DNA from: Polynucleobacter alcilacus
GTDB taxonomy: Bacteria > Pseudomonadota > Gammaproteobacteria > Burkholderiales > Burkholderiaceae
NCBI RefSeq assembly: GCF_018881545.1
Contig: NZ_JACVQD010000001.1
Coordinates: 1,082,039 to 1,146,038 of the forward strand
DNA: 64,000 nucleotides
Direction of reading: 5' to 3'
The notes under the pieces are model-generated. The model had not been told where the DNA came from, did no database searches, and saw only the letters and a program-made list of their open reading frames with translations. Shown one piece after another: positions 50,368 through 61,572 of the stretch. Made by a program: the position numbers and the translations under genes. The first letter of the stretch is position 1, and every line of letters begins with the position of its first letter.

Positions 50368-51336
50368 ATGACTTCCTCTACCCACACAGATTTACTGACC
50401 CTATTCACAGGTAATGCAAATCCTGTTTTGGCCGAGGCCGTAGCCAAGGAACTCAATCTTCCGATGGGTAAAGCCTTTGTTGGGCGATTCTCAGACGGTG
50501 AGATTCAAGTAGAAATTCAAGAAAATGTCCGCGGTAAAAATGTCGTTGTGATTCAATCAACCTGCGCGCCAGCTAACGACAACTTGATGGAATTAATGAT
50601 CATGATTGATGCCCTGAAGCGCGCATCAGCAGGCCGCATTACCGCCGTGATTCCTTACTTTGGCTATGCGCGCCAAGACCGTCGCCCTCGTTCTGCACGA
50701 GTTGCTATCTCGGCCCGTATCGTCGCCAATATGCTCCAGTCTGTTGCTGGTATTGAGCGTGTGTTAACTATGGATCTCCATGCTGACCAAATTCAGGGTT
50801 TCTTTGATATTCCTGTAGACAATATTTATTCATCTCCCGTTCTGCTGGCTGACCTACAAGCTCAGAAAACCCAAAAAGACCTCATTATTGTCTCTCCAGA
50901 CATTGGAGGCGTCGTACGCGCCCGTGCAATGGCAAAACAATTGGGGACTGACCTAGCGATTATTGATAAACGTCGCCCCAAGGCTAATGTTTCTGAAGTA
51001 ATGCATCTGATCGGTGAAGTAGAAGGCCGCCATTGCGTCATCATGGATGACATCATTGATACTGGTGGAACGCTTTGTAAGGCCGCTGAGGCGCTAAAAG
51101 AGCGGGGTGCTAAGGGCGTTACTGCTTACTGTACTCACGCAGTCCTATCTGGTGGTGCGGTGGCTCGTATTGCTGCCTCTGAATTAGATGAGCTAGTCGT
51201 CACCGACACGATCCCTTTGACCCCCGAAGCAATGAAAGTCAGCAAAATCCGTCAATTAAGCGTTGCTCCTATTCTGGCCGAAACCCTTTCCCGCATTAGC
51301 AAGGGTGACTCCGTGATGTCGATGTTTGCTGAATAA
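50368..51336 (+). CDS. prs: ribose-phosphate pyrophosphokinase
   Basis: Makes PRPP from ribose 5-phosphate and ATP for nucleotide, His and Trp synthesis. The 322 residues include [56 protein letters not shown] and the PRPP-binding [24 protein letters not shown] lies 12 bases before the ATG, so a very short leader is possible; no Shine-Dalgarno sequence is seen. Confidence 0.97.
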   Translation: MTSSTHTDLLTLFTGNANPVLAEAVAKELNLPMGKAFVGRFSDGEIQVEIQENVRGKNVVVIQSTCAPANDNLMELMIMIDALKRASAGRITAVIPYFGYARQDRRPRSARVAISARIVANMLQSVAGIERVLTMDLHADQIQGFFDIPVDNIYSSPVLLADLQAQKTQKDLIIVSPDIGGVVRARAMAKQLGTDLAIIDKRRPKANVSEVMHLIGEVEGRHCVIMDDIIDTGGTLCKAAEALKERGAKGVTAYCTHAVLSGGAVARIAASELDELVVTDTIPLTPEAMKVSKIRQLSVAPILAETLSRISKGDSVMSMFAE

Positions 51337-51385
51337 GCCCAAAAACACTGTTTTACCCCGATTTTTGGCAGTTTTGCATCATTTC

Positions 51386-51416
51386 TAGGCAAAAATGCCT
51401 ATTCCCACGATATAAT
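51386..51416 (+). promoter_or_regulatory. rplY promoter with palindrome in the spacer region
   Basis: A perfect TATAAT -10 (51411-51416) lies 56 bases before rplY, with predicted start near 51423. Upstream is the perfect inverted repeat TAGGCA-AAAA-TGCCTA (51386-51401), which occupies the -35 and spacer zone and could be an operator. No canonical -35. Confidence 0.5.
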
Positions 51417-51472
51417 CGAAGGCTTTTCTGTTTGGTCGCGAACGGAAATTAACCTTAACTAGGGAATTAAAT

Positions 51473-52120
51473 ATGAAAGTAGTAGCCTTTGAAAGAAGCG
51501 TACAGGGAACGGGTGCGAGCCGCCGTCTGCGCAATTCCGGTAAGACCCCGGGAATCGTTTACGGTAGTAAAGATCCAGTTGCTGTTATTGAGTTAGATCA
51601 CAACGCACTGTTTCATGCTCTCCGCAAGGAAGCATTTCACTCATCTATTCTTGACTTGGAAATCGGCGGAAAAACACAACAAGTGTTGTTGCGTGATTAC
51701 CAAATGCATCCATTTAAGCCACTGGTATTACACATTGACTTCCAGCGCGTTTCCGCGACTGAGAAAGTCCATATGCGTGTTCCATTGCACTTCACCAACG
51801 CTGAAACTTCAGCTGCAGTGAAGCTACAAGGTGCTGTTATTAGCCACATCATTACTGAACTCGAAATTTCATGCTTACCAGCAGACTTACCAGAGTTCAT
51901 TGAAGTGGACCTTAGCAAGGTTGAAGTGGGTCACTCTATTCATGCTAAAGACGTTGCCTTACCAAAAGGCGTTAGCTTGGTATTGCATATTGAACAAGAG
52001 AATCCGGTTCTTGCAAACGCCCGTATTCCAACTGTTAAAGCTGCTGAGGCTGAAGAAGCTGCCCCTGCAGCTGCTGTTGCACCAGCTGCTGCAGCTGAAC
52101 CTGCCAAAGATAAAGCTTAA
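51473..52120 (+). CDS. rplY: 50S ribosomal protein L25 (CTC form)
   Basis: A 215-residue L25/general stress protein CTC. The N-terminal 5S rRNA-binding L25 domain (about residues 1-95: [39 protein letters not shown]) is followed by the TL5/CTC domain (to about 190) and an Ala/Glu/Pro-rich tail ending [20 protein letters not shown] precedes the ATG. Terminated by a strong hairpin. Confidence 0.96.
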   Translation: MKVVAFERSVQGTGASRRLRNSGKTPGIVYGSKDPVAVIELDHNALFHALRKEAFHSSILDLEIGGKTQQVLLRDYQMHPFKPLVLHIDFQRVSATEKVHMRVPLHFTNAETSAAVKLQGAVISHIITELEISCLPADLPEFIEVDLSKVEVGHSIHAKDVALPKGVSLVLHIEQENPVLANARIPTVKAAEAEEAAPAAAVAPAAAAEPAKDKA

Positions 52121-52149
52121 TACACTTAAGCCCCATTCTTTGCATCACG

Positions 52150-52186
52150 AAGGCCCGCACAAGCGGGCTTTCTTTTTTCTTTTTTG
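52150..52186 (+). terminator. rho-independent terminator of rplY
   Basis: AAGGCCCGC-ACAA-GCGGGCTTT forms a 9-bp stem (one G-U pair) followed by a long T-rich tract, TTCTTTTTTCTTTTTTG. Confidence 0.88.
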
Positions 52187-52218
52187 TAGAAAAGCCCTGA
52201 AGTCTTTAAACTCCCACC

Positions 52219-53602
<1,384 letters not shown>

Positions 53603-53623
53603 TTATCAGCTACAGGCAAGAGT

Positions 53624-54244
53624 TTAGTCCCTTCCAGATCGGAATAGACAGGCTTTTACCTGTCCCGCCTCTAAGTATTTTCCACAATGCCAGTCCGGTA
53701 TTAGGGCTTCCACCTCCTGACGAGCACGATTTGCAGAAAATTCGACATAAATACCACCGCCCCGAGAGTCATCACAAACTCGACCTGCCTCAATGACAGC
53801 TCGATCCAATAACTCTGAATCTTGGAAAGGGGGGTCTATGAAAATTAAATTACTGGATTGATCTGCCTGTTGCTTTAAATATTCCAAACTATCCCTATGT
53901 AAGATTTCTACTTGACCTGAAACGGGGGATGATTGCAGCAAGGCAAAATTCTTAGTGAGACTAGCATAGACTTTTTTATCTTTTTCTAACAACACTACCC
54001 GAGATGCCCCACGAGAGGCTGCCTCAAAACCGAATGCGCCTGTGCCAGAAAATAAATCCAAGCAATCTAAATCTGTTAAATCCTGACCAAGCCAGTTAAA
54101 TACAGTTTCCCGAATACGATCTGTTGTGGGACGTAATCCTGGCAAGTCGAGAACTGTTAATAGACGACTTCTCCAAACGCCGCCAATGATACGTACCCTT
54201 TTAGGCAGCTCTATTTTTTGACTTGGAGTAGCTTTACTGGCCAT
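53624..54244 (-). CDS. rsmD: 16S rRNA (guanine966-N2)-methyltransferase
   Basis: SAM-dependent methyltransferase of the small subunit rRNA, 206 residues. Typical segments: RIIGGVWRSRLL, RPTTDRIRETVFNWL, the SAM loop CLDLFSGTGAFGFEAASRGA and the catalytic DPPF in LIFIDPPFQD. The rsmD-coaD pairing is standard. Located 13 bases after the second M16 peptidase gene, probably in its operon. Confidence 0.95.
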   Translation of the reverse strand: MASKATPSQKIELPKRVRIIGGVWRSRLLTVLDLPGLRPTTDRIRETVFNWLGQDLTDLDCLDLFSGTGAFGFEAASRGASRVVLLEKDKKVYASLTKNFALLQSSPVSGQVEILHRDSLEYLKQQADQSSNLIFIDPPFQDSELLDRAVIEAGRVCDDSRGGGIYVEFSANRARQEVEALIPDWHCGKYLEAGQVKACLFRSGRD

Positions 54245-54257
54245 CGTTGTTATCAGC

Positions 54258-55592
54258 TTATTTTTTTGCGCCTAAGACCACAATTTGCATTCGATCCATT
54301 GCCAGATATTTTTGGAAAGCATTAGTGACTTGCTCTAAGCTAACTGCCTCAACTTGCTTGGTCCAAACGTCCATCGTATCGAGCGGTAGATCATTCCAAG
54401 CTATTGAAGAAACGTTATCAAGCAATTTACGATTGTTATCAATACGCAATGGATAACCATTCATCAAGTTGGATTTAGCAGCGATAAGCTCGGAAGTGGT
54501 CGGACCATCTGCAATAAATTTTGCAATCGTTGAACTCATCACCTCAAGCGCTAATACGGCCTGATCATTTTTGGTCTGTAGGCCAGCCTGAAAAATACCA
54601 GCATCTTTGCCTGGGACGAAGTAGCTAGAGACACTATAGGCTAGACCTCGTTTCTCACGCACCTCAGCCATTAGACGGGACACAAATCCGCCGCCGCCTA
54701 ATATGTAATTGCCAACTAAAAGTGGAAAGTAATCCGGATTACTTCGAGTTACTGCCGTCATTCCCATTGCGATATGCGCTTGCTGAGAATCAAAAGGGAT
54801 TTGAACCTCGCGTTGCATCAATGGCTCTACTACAGAGCGTTGTAGCTCAGGTAATTTTGAAATCGCTGGGCCAGATACAGGAACTTTTTGTAACAGGGTC
54901 TGAACGATTTCATTCGCTTGTACTCGATCAACATCACCAACAATGCTCACAATCATGCGATCACCACGATAAAACTGCTTATGAAATTGCTTTAAATCAA
55001 CAGTATTAACCGTAGCAATGGATTTAGCACTGGGGGAATAAGCCAGAGGGTAATTGCCATAAACTGATTTTTTAAAACGGCGCTCTAAAACATACTCTGG
55101 CTTTGTTTCTGCTTCAAGTAAATTGGTAATCATTCTTTGTTTTTCACGCTCAACTATTTTTGGATCGTACGTGGGCGCACTCAACATTGCTGCCACCAAC
55201 CTCACCGCCCTATCTCGCAAATCTTTTCTACTTAAACTACGAATACGCAAAGTCGCCCGCTCACCACTTACCGATAGTCCAATATTAGCGCCCAGATCAG
55301 CAATTTCATCGGCGATCTGAGCCTCGTTTAGGAGCCCTTCACTACCACGGGCGCCATAATTCATCAGGGCTGCAGTCATATCAGCCAGCCCACTTTTGCC
55401 AACGGGGTCATAACGATCCCCAGCATCAATACTCACTTCAATATCGACCATTGGTAGGGTTTTAGTTTGGACTAGATATGCCTTAGCCCCGTTGTATGAA
55501 TCCAATTTTTCAATTGGCAAAATTGCATGGGCGCTATTGAAGACCCCAAAGCTGAGCAAGAAAATCCCAATAGTATTTTTGAGAGCATGCAT
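54258..55592 (-). CDS. M16-family peptidase-like protein, catalytically inactive partner
   Basis: A 444-residue exported protein with signal peptide (IGIFLLSFGVFNSAHA). M16 fold: VEVSIDAGDRYDP and GLADMTAALMNYGARGSEG, where the zinc-binding HxxEH motif is missing; the conserved RGLAYSVSSYFVPG segment of the C-terminal half remains. Probably pairs with the active partner encoded just upstream, as processing-peptidase-like heterodimers do. The two genes overlap at TAATG. Confidence 0.88.
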   Translation of the reverse strand: MHALKNTIGIFLLSFGVFNSAHAILPIEKLDSYNGAKAYLVQTKTLPMVDIEVSIDAGDRYDPVGKSGLADMTAALMNYGARGSEGLLNEAQIADEIADLGANIGLSVSGERATLRIRSLSRKDLRDRAVRLVAAMLSAPTYDPKIVEREKQRMITNLLEAETKPEYVLERRFKKSVYGNYPLAYSPSAKSIATVNTVDLKQFHKQFYRGDRMIVSIVGDVDRVQANEIVQTLLQKVPVSGPAISKLPELQRSVVEPLMQREVQIPFDSQQAHIAMGMTAVTRSNPDYFPLLVGNYILGGGGFVSRLMAEVREKRGLAYSVSSYFVPGKDAGIFQAGLQTKNDQAVLALEVMSSTIAKFIADGPTTSELIAAKSNLMNGYPLRIDNNRKLLDNVSSIAWNDLPLDTMDVWTKQVEAVSLEQVTNAFQKYLAMDRMQIVVLGAKK

Positions 55593-56959
55593 TATTTGCT
55601 CTCCTTATTTGCTGTAGATTGACGGGCCTGCGGATCGAGTATGGCAATGGTTAGGCCTTCATCGATCAAATATTTCTTAGCGACGGACTGAACCTGCTCA
55701 GGAGTGATGGTCTGCATTTTCTGCAACATGTAGTCGATGTCTTTCCAGGAAAATCCAGCCATTTCTGTACTACCAATTTCCATTGCTTGGCCAAAAATAG
55801 AGTCACGCTTATAAATTTGATCGGAAAGAATGCGCACCTTAATACGCTTTAACTCAGACTCCAAAATCCCTTTTTGCTTTAGTTCTGCCAATGCTTTACG
55901 AATACTTACCTGAGCTTGTGCCACGGTTTTCCCTTTGGCCATGGTGGTGCTAATCAAAAATAACTCTGGGCCCCGAGAAATCATGTCGTAACCAACCCCA
56001 ACATCATTTACTACCTTCTCTTGTTTCACGAGAGTGCGATTAAGGCGGGCATTATCATAGCCATCTAGCACTCCCGTGAGGAGCTCAAGAGCATATGGCT
56101 CAACATCATCAAGTTTCCCGGGCTCTAACTTTGGCACCTTCCAGCCCATCGTTAATTGCGCGTTATCTGCAGGAGCTTTTACCTGAATCTGCTTGATGCC
56201 TTTTTGTGGTGGCTCAATTTGTGGCTTACGTACTGGTAATTCATGAGCGTCTACAGCACCATAATATTTTTCCACTGTTTTCAGAACTTGTTTTGGATCT
56301 ACATCGCCACTAATGACGACCGTTGCATTATTTGGTGCATACCAACTGCGATACCAGTCACGTGCATCGGCAGCTTTCATATTCTGTAAATCATTCATCC
56401 AACCGACCACTGGGTGACGATAGGGGGAGCTCATATAAGCAGTCGCCATGAATGCTTCATTTAATAAGCTGCTTGGATTGTCTTCGGTACGTAGGCGACG
56501 CTCTTCCATGACTACCTGGATTTCTTTTAAGAACTCAGCGTCATCAAAATTCAGATTGGACATCCGATCTGCTTCAAGCTGAATAACGGTGTCTAATTTA
56601 GATTTTTCAACTTGCTGAAAATATGCGGTGTAATCACGTGATGTAAAGGCATTCTCGCGCCCACCAACGGCAGCTACTAAGCGAGAAAACTCCCCCGTCT
56701 TAACCTTATTGGTACCTTTGAACATCATGTGTTCAAGTACATGGGCGACCCCAGTTTTGCCATTGACCTCATCCATCGAGCCAGCACGATACCAAACCAT
56801 ATGGGCTACTGTAGGGGCGCGATGATCCTCTCTCACGATTAATTTGAGTCCATTACTCAAGCGATATTCGTGAGTATCTGCAGAGTCTGTACCAGCCGCC
56901 CATGACAATGGGGCACATGCAAAGAGTAAAAAGGTAATTCGGAGTAAATTAGAACGCAT
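55592..56959 (-). CDS. M16-family zinc peptidase (active subunit)
   Basis: A 455-residue exported metallopeptidase of the pitrilysin/processing-peptidase family. After a signal peptide (ITFLLFACAPLSWA) comes the inverted zinc motif HVLEH in GVAHVLEHMMFKGT, with the downstream Glu in EADRMSNLNFDDAEFLKE. First gene of an operon with the inactive partner, rsmD, coaD and the ferredoxin. A TACAAT -10 lies at 57013-57018 on the minus strand. Confidence 0.92.
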   Translation of the reverse strand: MRSNLLRITFLLFACAPLSWAAGTDSADTHEYRLSNGLKLIVREDHRAPTVAHMVWYRAGSMDEVNGKTGVAHVLEHMMFKGTNKVKTGEFSRLVAAVGGRENAFTSRDYTAYFQQVEKSKLDTVIQLEADRMSNLNFDDAEFLKEIQVVMEERRLRTEDNPSSLLNEAFMATAYMSSPYRHPVVGWMNDLQNMKAADARDWYRSWYAPNNATVVISGDVDPKQVLKTVEKYYGAVDAHELPVRKPQIEPPQKGIKQIQVKAPADNAQLTMGWKVPKLEPGKLDDVEPYALELLTGVLDGYDNARLNRTLVKQEKVVNDVGVGYDMISRGPELFLISTTMAKGKTVAQAQVSIRKALAELKQKGILESELKRIKVRILSDQIYKRDSIFGQAMEIGSTEMAGFSWKDIDYMLQKMQTITPEQVQSVAKKYLIDEGLTIAILDPQARQSTANKESK

Positions 56960-56989
56960 CTGCTAAATCACCATATCCCAAGAATTAAA

Positions 56990-57018
56990 TTGATAAGATG
57001 CAAGGTTTAAATTGTATC
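56990..57018. promoter_or_regulatory. shared promoter region of ftsY and the M16 operon
   Basis: The 63-base divergent gap holds, on +, TTGATA (56990-56995) and TTGTAT (57012-57017) 16 bases apart, 5 bases before the ftsY ATG. On -, TACAAT (57013-57018) would start the M16 transcript near 57006. The two -10 elements coincide on opposite strands, so the promoters should compete. Confidence 0.35.
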
Positions 57019-57022
57019 GATT

Positions 57023-57913
57023 ATGTTCGGCTTAAGTAAAACCCTCGGATCCCTTTTCAAATCCAGCAAAATAGATGAAGCTTGGTTTGAGTCATTAGAA
57101 GAATCACTGATTCAAAGTGATGTGGGCCTTCCTACGACCGAACTGTTGATTAGTAAGCTGCGCAAAGCGGCTAAAACTGAAAAAGCCTCTAGCCCAGATG
57201 AACTTAAAACCCTATTGATTGATGAAGTCAGCGCTCTATTAAAAGTTTTAGAACCCTTCCCTAACCCCCTTTTTGAATCTCACAAAGCCTATATTCCAGA
57301 GGTATGGTTGGTTGTAGGGGTTAATGGAGCAGGCAAGACAACCACCATTGGTAAGCTTTGCAAGCTCTTTCAGTCTCAGGGTAAATCCGTCCTTTTGGCT
57401 GCAGGAGATACCTTCAGGGCTGCAGCGCGCAATCAACTACAAGAATGGGGTAGCCGCAATCAAGTTGACGTCATTTCTCAAGAAGGTGGTGATGCAGCCG
57501 CTGTTGCGCACGATGCGATCCATGCAGCAATCTCTCGTAAAAGCGATATTCTCATTATTGATACCGCTGGCCGTCTTGCAACCCAAGATCACCTTATGGA
57601 AGAACTCAAAAAGATTAAGCGCGTCATTGCTAAGGCCCTTATTGGGGCACCACACCACACCTTGTTAGTACTTGATGGCAATACAGGTCAAAATGGCTTA
57701 AGCCAAGTGAAGGCCTTCCATACGGCCTTGGGTCTTACTGGAATTATCGTTACCAAGCTTGATGGAACTGCTAAAGGGGGCGTGATCTGCGCCTTGGCAC
57801 AAATCCTGCAAGCAGAGCCAAAGCCAGCTGTGTTGGCTCTTGGCAAAGGTGAAGGAATTGATGATTTAGCCCCCTTCACAGCAGGGCAATATTCCTCTGA
57901 ATTATTTAATTAA
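57023..57913 (+). CDS. ftsY: signal recognition particle receptor FtsY (minimal NG form)
   Basis: SRP-receptor GTPase at the inner membrane, 296 residues. The protein goes almost directly into the N domain (IDEAWFESLEESLIQSDVG); the long acidic A domain of E. coli FtsY is missing. A short basic/hydrophobic start, MFGLSKTLGSLFKSSK, may be the membrane-targeting helix. GTPase motifs: GVNGAGKTTTIGKL, DTAGRLATQDHLMEEL and TKLDGTAKGG. Divergent from the M16 operon and followed by rpoH. Confidence 0.96.
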   Translation: MFGLSKTLGSLFKSSKIDEAWFESLEESLIQSDVGLPTTELLISKLRKAAKTEKASSPDELKTLLIDEVSALLKVLEPFPNPLFESHKAYIPEVWLVVGVNGAGKTTTIGKLCKLFQSQGKSVLLAAGDTFRAAARNQLQEWGSRNQVDVISQEGGDAAAVAHDAIHAAISRKSDILIIDTAGRLATQDHLMEELKKIKRVIAKALIGAPHHTLLVLDGNTGQNGLSQVKAFHTALGLTGIIVTKLDGTAKGGVICALAQILQAEPKPAVLALGKGEGIDDLAPFTAGQYSSELFN

Positions 57914-57941
57914 ATCAATAACTTATAGACCAATTAAGCGA

Positions 57942-57971
57942 TTGGCACTCTCTTGACAAGAGTGCTAAAAT
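57942..57971 (+). promoter_or_regulatory. CIRCE operator overlapping the rpoH promoter
   Basis: TTGGCACTC-N9-GAGTGCTAA (57942-57968) matches the HrcA operator TTAGCACTC-N9-GAGTGCTAA at 17 of 18 fixed positions, with the exact 9-base spacer. A promoter is embedded: TTGGCA (57942-57947), an 18-base spacer and TAAAAT (57966-57971), so bound HrcA would cover the -35 and most of the -10. A second -35, TTGACA, lies in the spacer at 57953-57958. Confidence 0.85.
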
Positions 57972-58004
57972 AGATTTCTATTAATACTTTATATTTATAA
58001 AAAA

Positions 58005-58934
58005 ATGGTTCAAAAGAAATCTGACAATCTGAATATGCAAAGACTGCCTGCTATGCAGACTGTGGCGGCGTCTGCATTTCCAATGTTGCCATCCTTAGGG
58101 GTTGGCACTCTTGATTCTTATATTGCTTACGTTAATCGCGTACCCATGCTGAGTGCTGCAGAAGAGTTACATCTTGCGCAGGAATTTCGTCGCTCTGAAA
58201 ATGTCGATGCCGCTAAAACCTTAGTGCTCTCGCATTTGCGTCTCGTTGTTTCGGTTGCTCGTCAATATCTTGGCTACGGAATCCCGCACGCGGACTTAAT
58301 TCAAGAAGGCAATATTGGCCTGATGAAAGCCGTTAAGCGCTATGACCCTAATAATGGTGCACGCTTGGTTTCCTATGCCATCCATTGGATCAAAGCAGAA
58401 ATTCATGAATACATTCTCAAGAATTGGCGCTTGGTCAAAATGGCTACTACCAAAGCTCAGCGTAAGCTGTTCTTTAATTTGCGCAGTAATAAACCAACCT
58501 TAAGTGCCCTCACCCCAGGTGAAGTGGAAGCTTTAGCAAAAGCGCTTGATGTTAAAGGTTCTGACGTTAAAGAAATGGAAATGCGCCTCGCTGGCGGTGA
58601 TATCGCACTCGAAGGCGATGACACAGATGACGATGCTGCATATGCACCAATTCAATGGCTTGCAGATAACAGTCAAGAACCCACAGAGCGTATTGCCGGC
58701 AATGAGGCTGACGCATTACAAGGCCCCAAGCTTGATCAAGCCCTGATGGCTTTAGACGAGCGTAGCCGCAATATTGTTCAATCACGTTGGTTGGCTATGG
58801 ATGCCGATGGTAATGGTACAAAAACCTTGCATGATTTGGCTACCGAATATGGCATCTCTGCAGAGCGCGTCCGCCAAATTGAGACAGCAGCGCTCAAAAA
58901 AATGCGCGGGATGTTGCAAGCTGAAGCAGCCTAA
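58005..58934 (+). CDS. rpoH: RNA polymerase sigma factor RpoH (sigma-32)
   Basis: Heat-shock sigma factor, 309 residues. Region 2: DLIQEGNIGLMKAVKRYDP and VSYAIHWIKAEIHEYI; the RpoH box TKAQRKLFFNLRS; region 4: TLHDLATEYGISAERVRQIETAALKKMRG. The promoter is covered by a CIRCE element, implying HrcA repression. The leader of about 27 bases is A/T-rich with no Shine-Dalgarno sequence. Usual neighbours: ftsY before, cytochrome oxidase assembly after. Confidence 0.96.
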   Translation: MVQKKSDNLNMQRLPAMQTVAASAFPMLPSLGVGTLDSYIAYVNRVPMLSAAEELHLAQEFRRSENVDAAKTLVLSHLRLVVSVARQYLGYGIPHADLIQEGNIGLMKAVKRYDPNNGARLVSYAIHWIKAEIHEYILKNWRLVKMATTKAQRKLFFNLRSNKPTLSALTPGEVEALAKALDVKGSDVKEMEMRLAGGDIALEGDDTDDDAAYAPIQWLADNSQEPTERIAGNEADALQGPKLDQALMALDERSRNIVQSRWLAMDADGNGTKTLHDLATEYGISAERVRQIETAALKKMRGMLQAEAA

Positions 58935-58962
58935 GCAAGCTTTCGCCCACAGTAGTATTCCC

Positions 58963-59553
58963 TTACTTTAAAAGTTCTTTCAAGTCATGCGCCAAGGTCT
59001 CAGGACCTTGAGCATGTTTGATGTAAAGGCGTAAACGCCCCTCAGGATCAAACGCATAGCTTCCTGCAGTGTGATCTATGGTGTATGAGCCTGGACTATT
59101 TCCTGGCACCTTTTTGTAATAAATCTTGAAATCTTTGGTGACTTTTTCTAGGGCGGCATCATCTGCGGGACGAAGGCCTAAGAAACGGGGATCAAATGCA
59201 GGCACATACTGCTTCAGAATAGCGTCTGTATCTCGTGCTGGATCTACTGTCACAAAGAGCACTTGCACTTTATCTGCTTGAGGCCCCAACAGGGTCATGA
59301 CTTGCTGCATTTCAGTCAAGGTAGTTGGGCAAACATCTGGGCACTGGGTATAGCCGAAGAACATCAGCACTACTTTCCCCTTAAAGTCCGCAAGCGTTCT
59401 AACCTTACCATCTGGATCGAGCAAACTAAAGTCTTTACCAAAGGCTGTGCTACCAGTGATGTCAATATTCTTAAACTCGGGCTTTGGACTGCAAGCTGCC
59501 AAAATCATCAACAGTGCAACAACACAGCTAGTACGGAATAAATTTAGATTCAT
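58963..59553 (-). CDS. SCO1/SenC copper chaperone lipoprotein
   Basis: A 196-residue periplasmic lipoprotein with lipobox LAAC near residue 21. The thioredoxin-like SCO domain carries the copper-binding CPDVCP in FGYTQCPDVCPTTLTEM and the distal His in YTIDHTAGSYAFDPEG. Delivers copper to the CuA site of cytochrome oxidase subunit II. Last gene of the assembly cluster, 1 base after ctaB. Confidence 0.94.
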   Translation of the reverse strand: MNLNLFRTSCVVALLMILAACSPKPEFKNIDITGSTAFGKDFSLLDPDGKVRTLADFKGKVVLMFFGYTQCPDVCPTTLTEMQQVMTLLGPQADKVQVLFVTVDPARDTDAILKQYVPAFDPRFLGLRPADDAALEKVTKDFKIYYKKVPGNSPGSYTIDHTAGSYAFDPEGRLRLYIKHAQGPETLAHDLKELLK

Positions 59554-59554
59554 C

Positions 59555-60448
59555 TTAAAGATAGTAGTGATCTATTAACAGTGCCGCAAAGAGCAATGAC
59601 AAATAGGTAATTGAAAAACGAAAGGTTTTCTTAGCCAAGGCATCGCTATAGGAAATAAATAAAGCAATGGCATAGCCCAAAAATATTAAGCCGAGCACGA
59701 TGGCTGAGACCAGATACACGATGCCACTCATGCCATATAGATAGGGAAGCATCGTTGCGGCAATCAAGATCAATGTATACAACAAAATATTCAGCAAGGT
59801 AAATCGCTCACCGTGTGTTACGGGTAGCATTGGCAAACCAGATTGCACATAATCATCGCGGCGGTATAAAGCCAGGGCCCAAAAATGGGGCGGCGTCCAA
59901 ACAAAAATAATTAGCACTAAAAGCCAAGCTTCCGCAGACAGGGTATTGGTAACGGCTGCCCAACCAAGCGCTGGAGGCATTGCACCTGATAAGCCGCCAA
60001 TCACAATGTTCTGGGGGGTTGCTGGTTTTAATAACCAGGTATAAATCACTGCATAACCCACAAAGGTAGCTAAGGTTAACCACATCGTCAGTGGGTTACA
60101 GAAATTCCACAACACAATCATCCCCAGTGAACCAATGATGATTGAAAAAACAATAATGTGAAAGGGCGCCACTTCGCCTGTAGCTGAAGGACGCCATGCA
60201 GTGCGTTTCATTTTTGCATCAACAGCCTGTTCAATCAAACAATTGACTGCAAACGCCGCGCCCGCTAAGAGCCAAATTCCCACAATGCCACCCAAAAGTA
60301 CTGGGTAAGGAACCATGCCAGGGGTTGCCAAGAACATTCCAATCACAGCACAAAAAACGGCAAGCTGAGTCACTCTCGGTTTAGTTAAAACCCAGTATTG
60401 GCGCCAACGTGGCATTGCTGCTGGCGGAGAGGGTTGGGGTGTGCTCAT
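59555..60448 (-). CDS. ctaB: protoheme IX farnesyltransferase (heme O synthase)
   Basis: Polytopic UbiA-family prenyltransferase, 297 residues, adding a farnesyl group to heme B. The first aspartate-rich region is [15 protein letters not shown] and the second is [31 protein letters not shown] opens the first helix. The ATG at 60448 overlaps the ctaA stop (ATGA); the frame continues upstream inside ctaA but without similarity. Confidence 0.96.
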   Translation of the reverse strand: MSTPQPSPPAAMPRWRQYWVLTKPRVTQLAVFCAVIGMFLATPGMVPYPVLLGGIVGIWLLAGAAFAVNCLIEQAVDAKMKRTAWRPSATGEVAPFHIIVFSIIIGSLGMIVLWNFCNPLTMWLTLATFVGYAVIYTWLLKPATPQNIVIGGLSGAMPPALGWAAVTNTLSAEAWLLVLIIFVWTPPHFWALALYRRDDYVQSGLPMLPVTHGERFTLLNILLYTLILIAATMLPYLYGMSGIVYLVSAIVLGLIFLGYAIALFISYSDALAKKTFRFSITYLSLLFAALLIDHYYL

Positions 60449-61572
60449 AACTTTGTCATCTTCTGTTGAATGGATGCGCCCCAAGATGCCCAATAACTCA
60501 TTCTGACTAAACAGAATACTAGAGCGGCTGAGCCGGCGGTGTGCAGTAAAGCGGCTAATAAAGGCCACTGAAACACGACATTTGATATCCCGGTAACAAC
60601 TTGCAGTAAGAGTATCGCCAGCAAAAGTTTTGCCAAGCGTCCAAGATCAGATAAGGCTGGCGTTGTTAATTGCAAAGCCTTCAAGCCCAATGCCCCCAAG
60701 ACAAGCAAAACCACAAGCGCAAATAGACGATGCGCCCAATGAATCGTTTGTAAAGCAACTGGAGAAATAAATTCACCTTGAGCATTCAGGCCCAATTGGC
60801 GCCACAGGCTGAAACCCTCAGCCCAATTGGTTTCTGGCCACAGGCTTCCTAAGCAGGTTGGGAAGTCTGGACAAGCCAATACAGCGTAGTTCGTACTTAC
60901 CCAGGCGCCTAAAAAGATCTGTATCGAAAGAACAATAAAAGCGGTGAGTAGCAAGCCCGCAGGGAGTGGGCGAATGCGTAATGTATGCGAACTCGTGGAA
61001 CCCCCTTCCCAAGTGTGTTGAGCATATGTAGTAAGGCAGGCCAATAAAATCAAAGCCAACATTAAATGCATGGTCACAATAATCGGCTGCAATTTGAGCG
61101 TAACAGTCCAAGCACCAAATGCGCCTTGAATACACACCAATAAGAGGAGACCTAAACTACCAAACAAGGGAGTCTTACCTAAGGACTTCAGTTTGCTAAA
61201 AGCCATTCCAACTTGAACTAAAATTAAAGCCCCCACCGTCATAGCTAAGTAGCGGTGAATCATTTCAATCCATGCTTTTATAACTGTGACGGGGCCCGTC
61301 GGCAAGGCGCTCTCAGCCTGCTGGATTTCTCCAAGGGCATGAAAGGGATTGGATGTCCCATAGCAACCAGGCCAATCTGGACAACCAAGTCCTGAGTCAG
61401 TCAGACGGGTAAATGCCCCAAACACAATCAAGTCAAAAGTCATAAAGACTAGAACCCAATTGAGTTTTTGAAAAAAACTATAACCCGGCCTTGTCCACAG
61501 ATAAGCCAAGGGCAGACCCGCAAATACGATTGCGATTGCAGCTAACTCTAGAAACAAAACAAAATTGGGCAT
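60445..61572 (-). CDS. ctaA: heme A synthase
   Basis: Converts heme O to heme A for the aa3 oxidase. 375 residues with about eight membrane helices. The conserved Glu/His pair is in [11 protein letters not shown], the cysteine-pair loops in GCPDWPGC and LACPDFPTC, and the second-half haem His in [11 protein letters not shown]. Start overlaps the stop of the upstream gene (TAATG). Confidence 0.95.
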   Translation of the reverse strand: MPNFVLFLELAAIAIVFAGLPLAYLWTRPGYSFFQKLNWVLVFMTFDLIVFGAFTRLTDSGLGCPDWPGCYGTSNPFHALGEIQQAESALPTGPVTVIKAWIEMIHRYLAMTVGALILVQVGMAFSKLKSLGKTPLFGSLGLLLLVCIQGAFGAWTVTLKLQPIIVTMHLMLALILLACLTTYAQHTWEGGSTSSHTLRIRPLPAGLLLTAFIVLSIQIFLGAWVSTNYAVLACPDFPTCLGSLWPETNWAEGFSLWRQLGLNAQGEFISPVALQTIHWAHRLFALVVLLVLGALGLKALQLTTPALSDLGRLAKLLLAILLLQVVTGISNVVFQWPLLAALLHTAGSAALVFCLVRMSYWASWGASIQQKMTKL

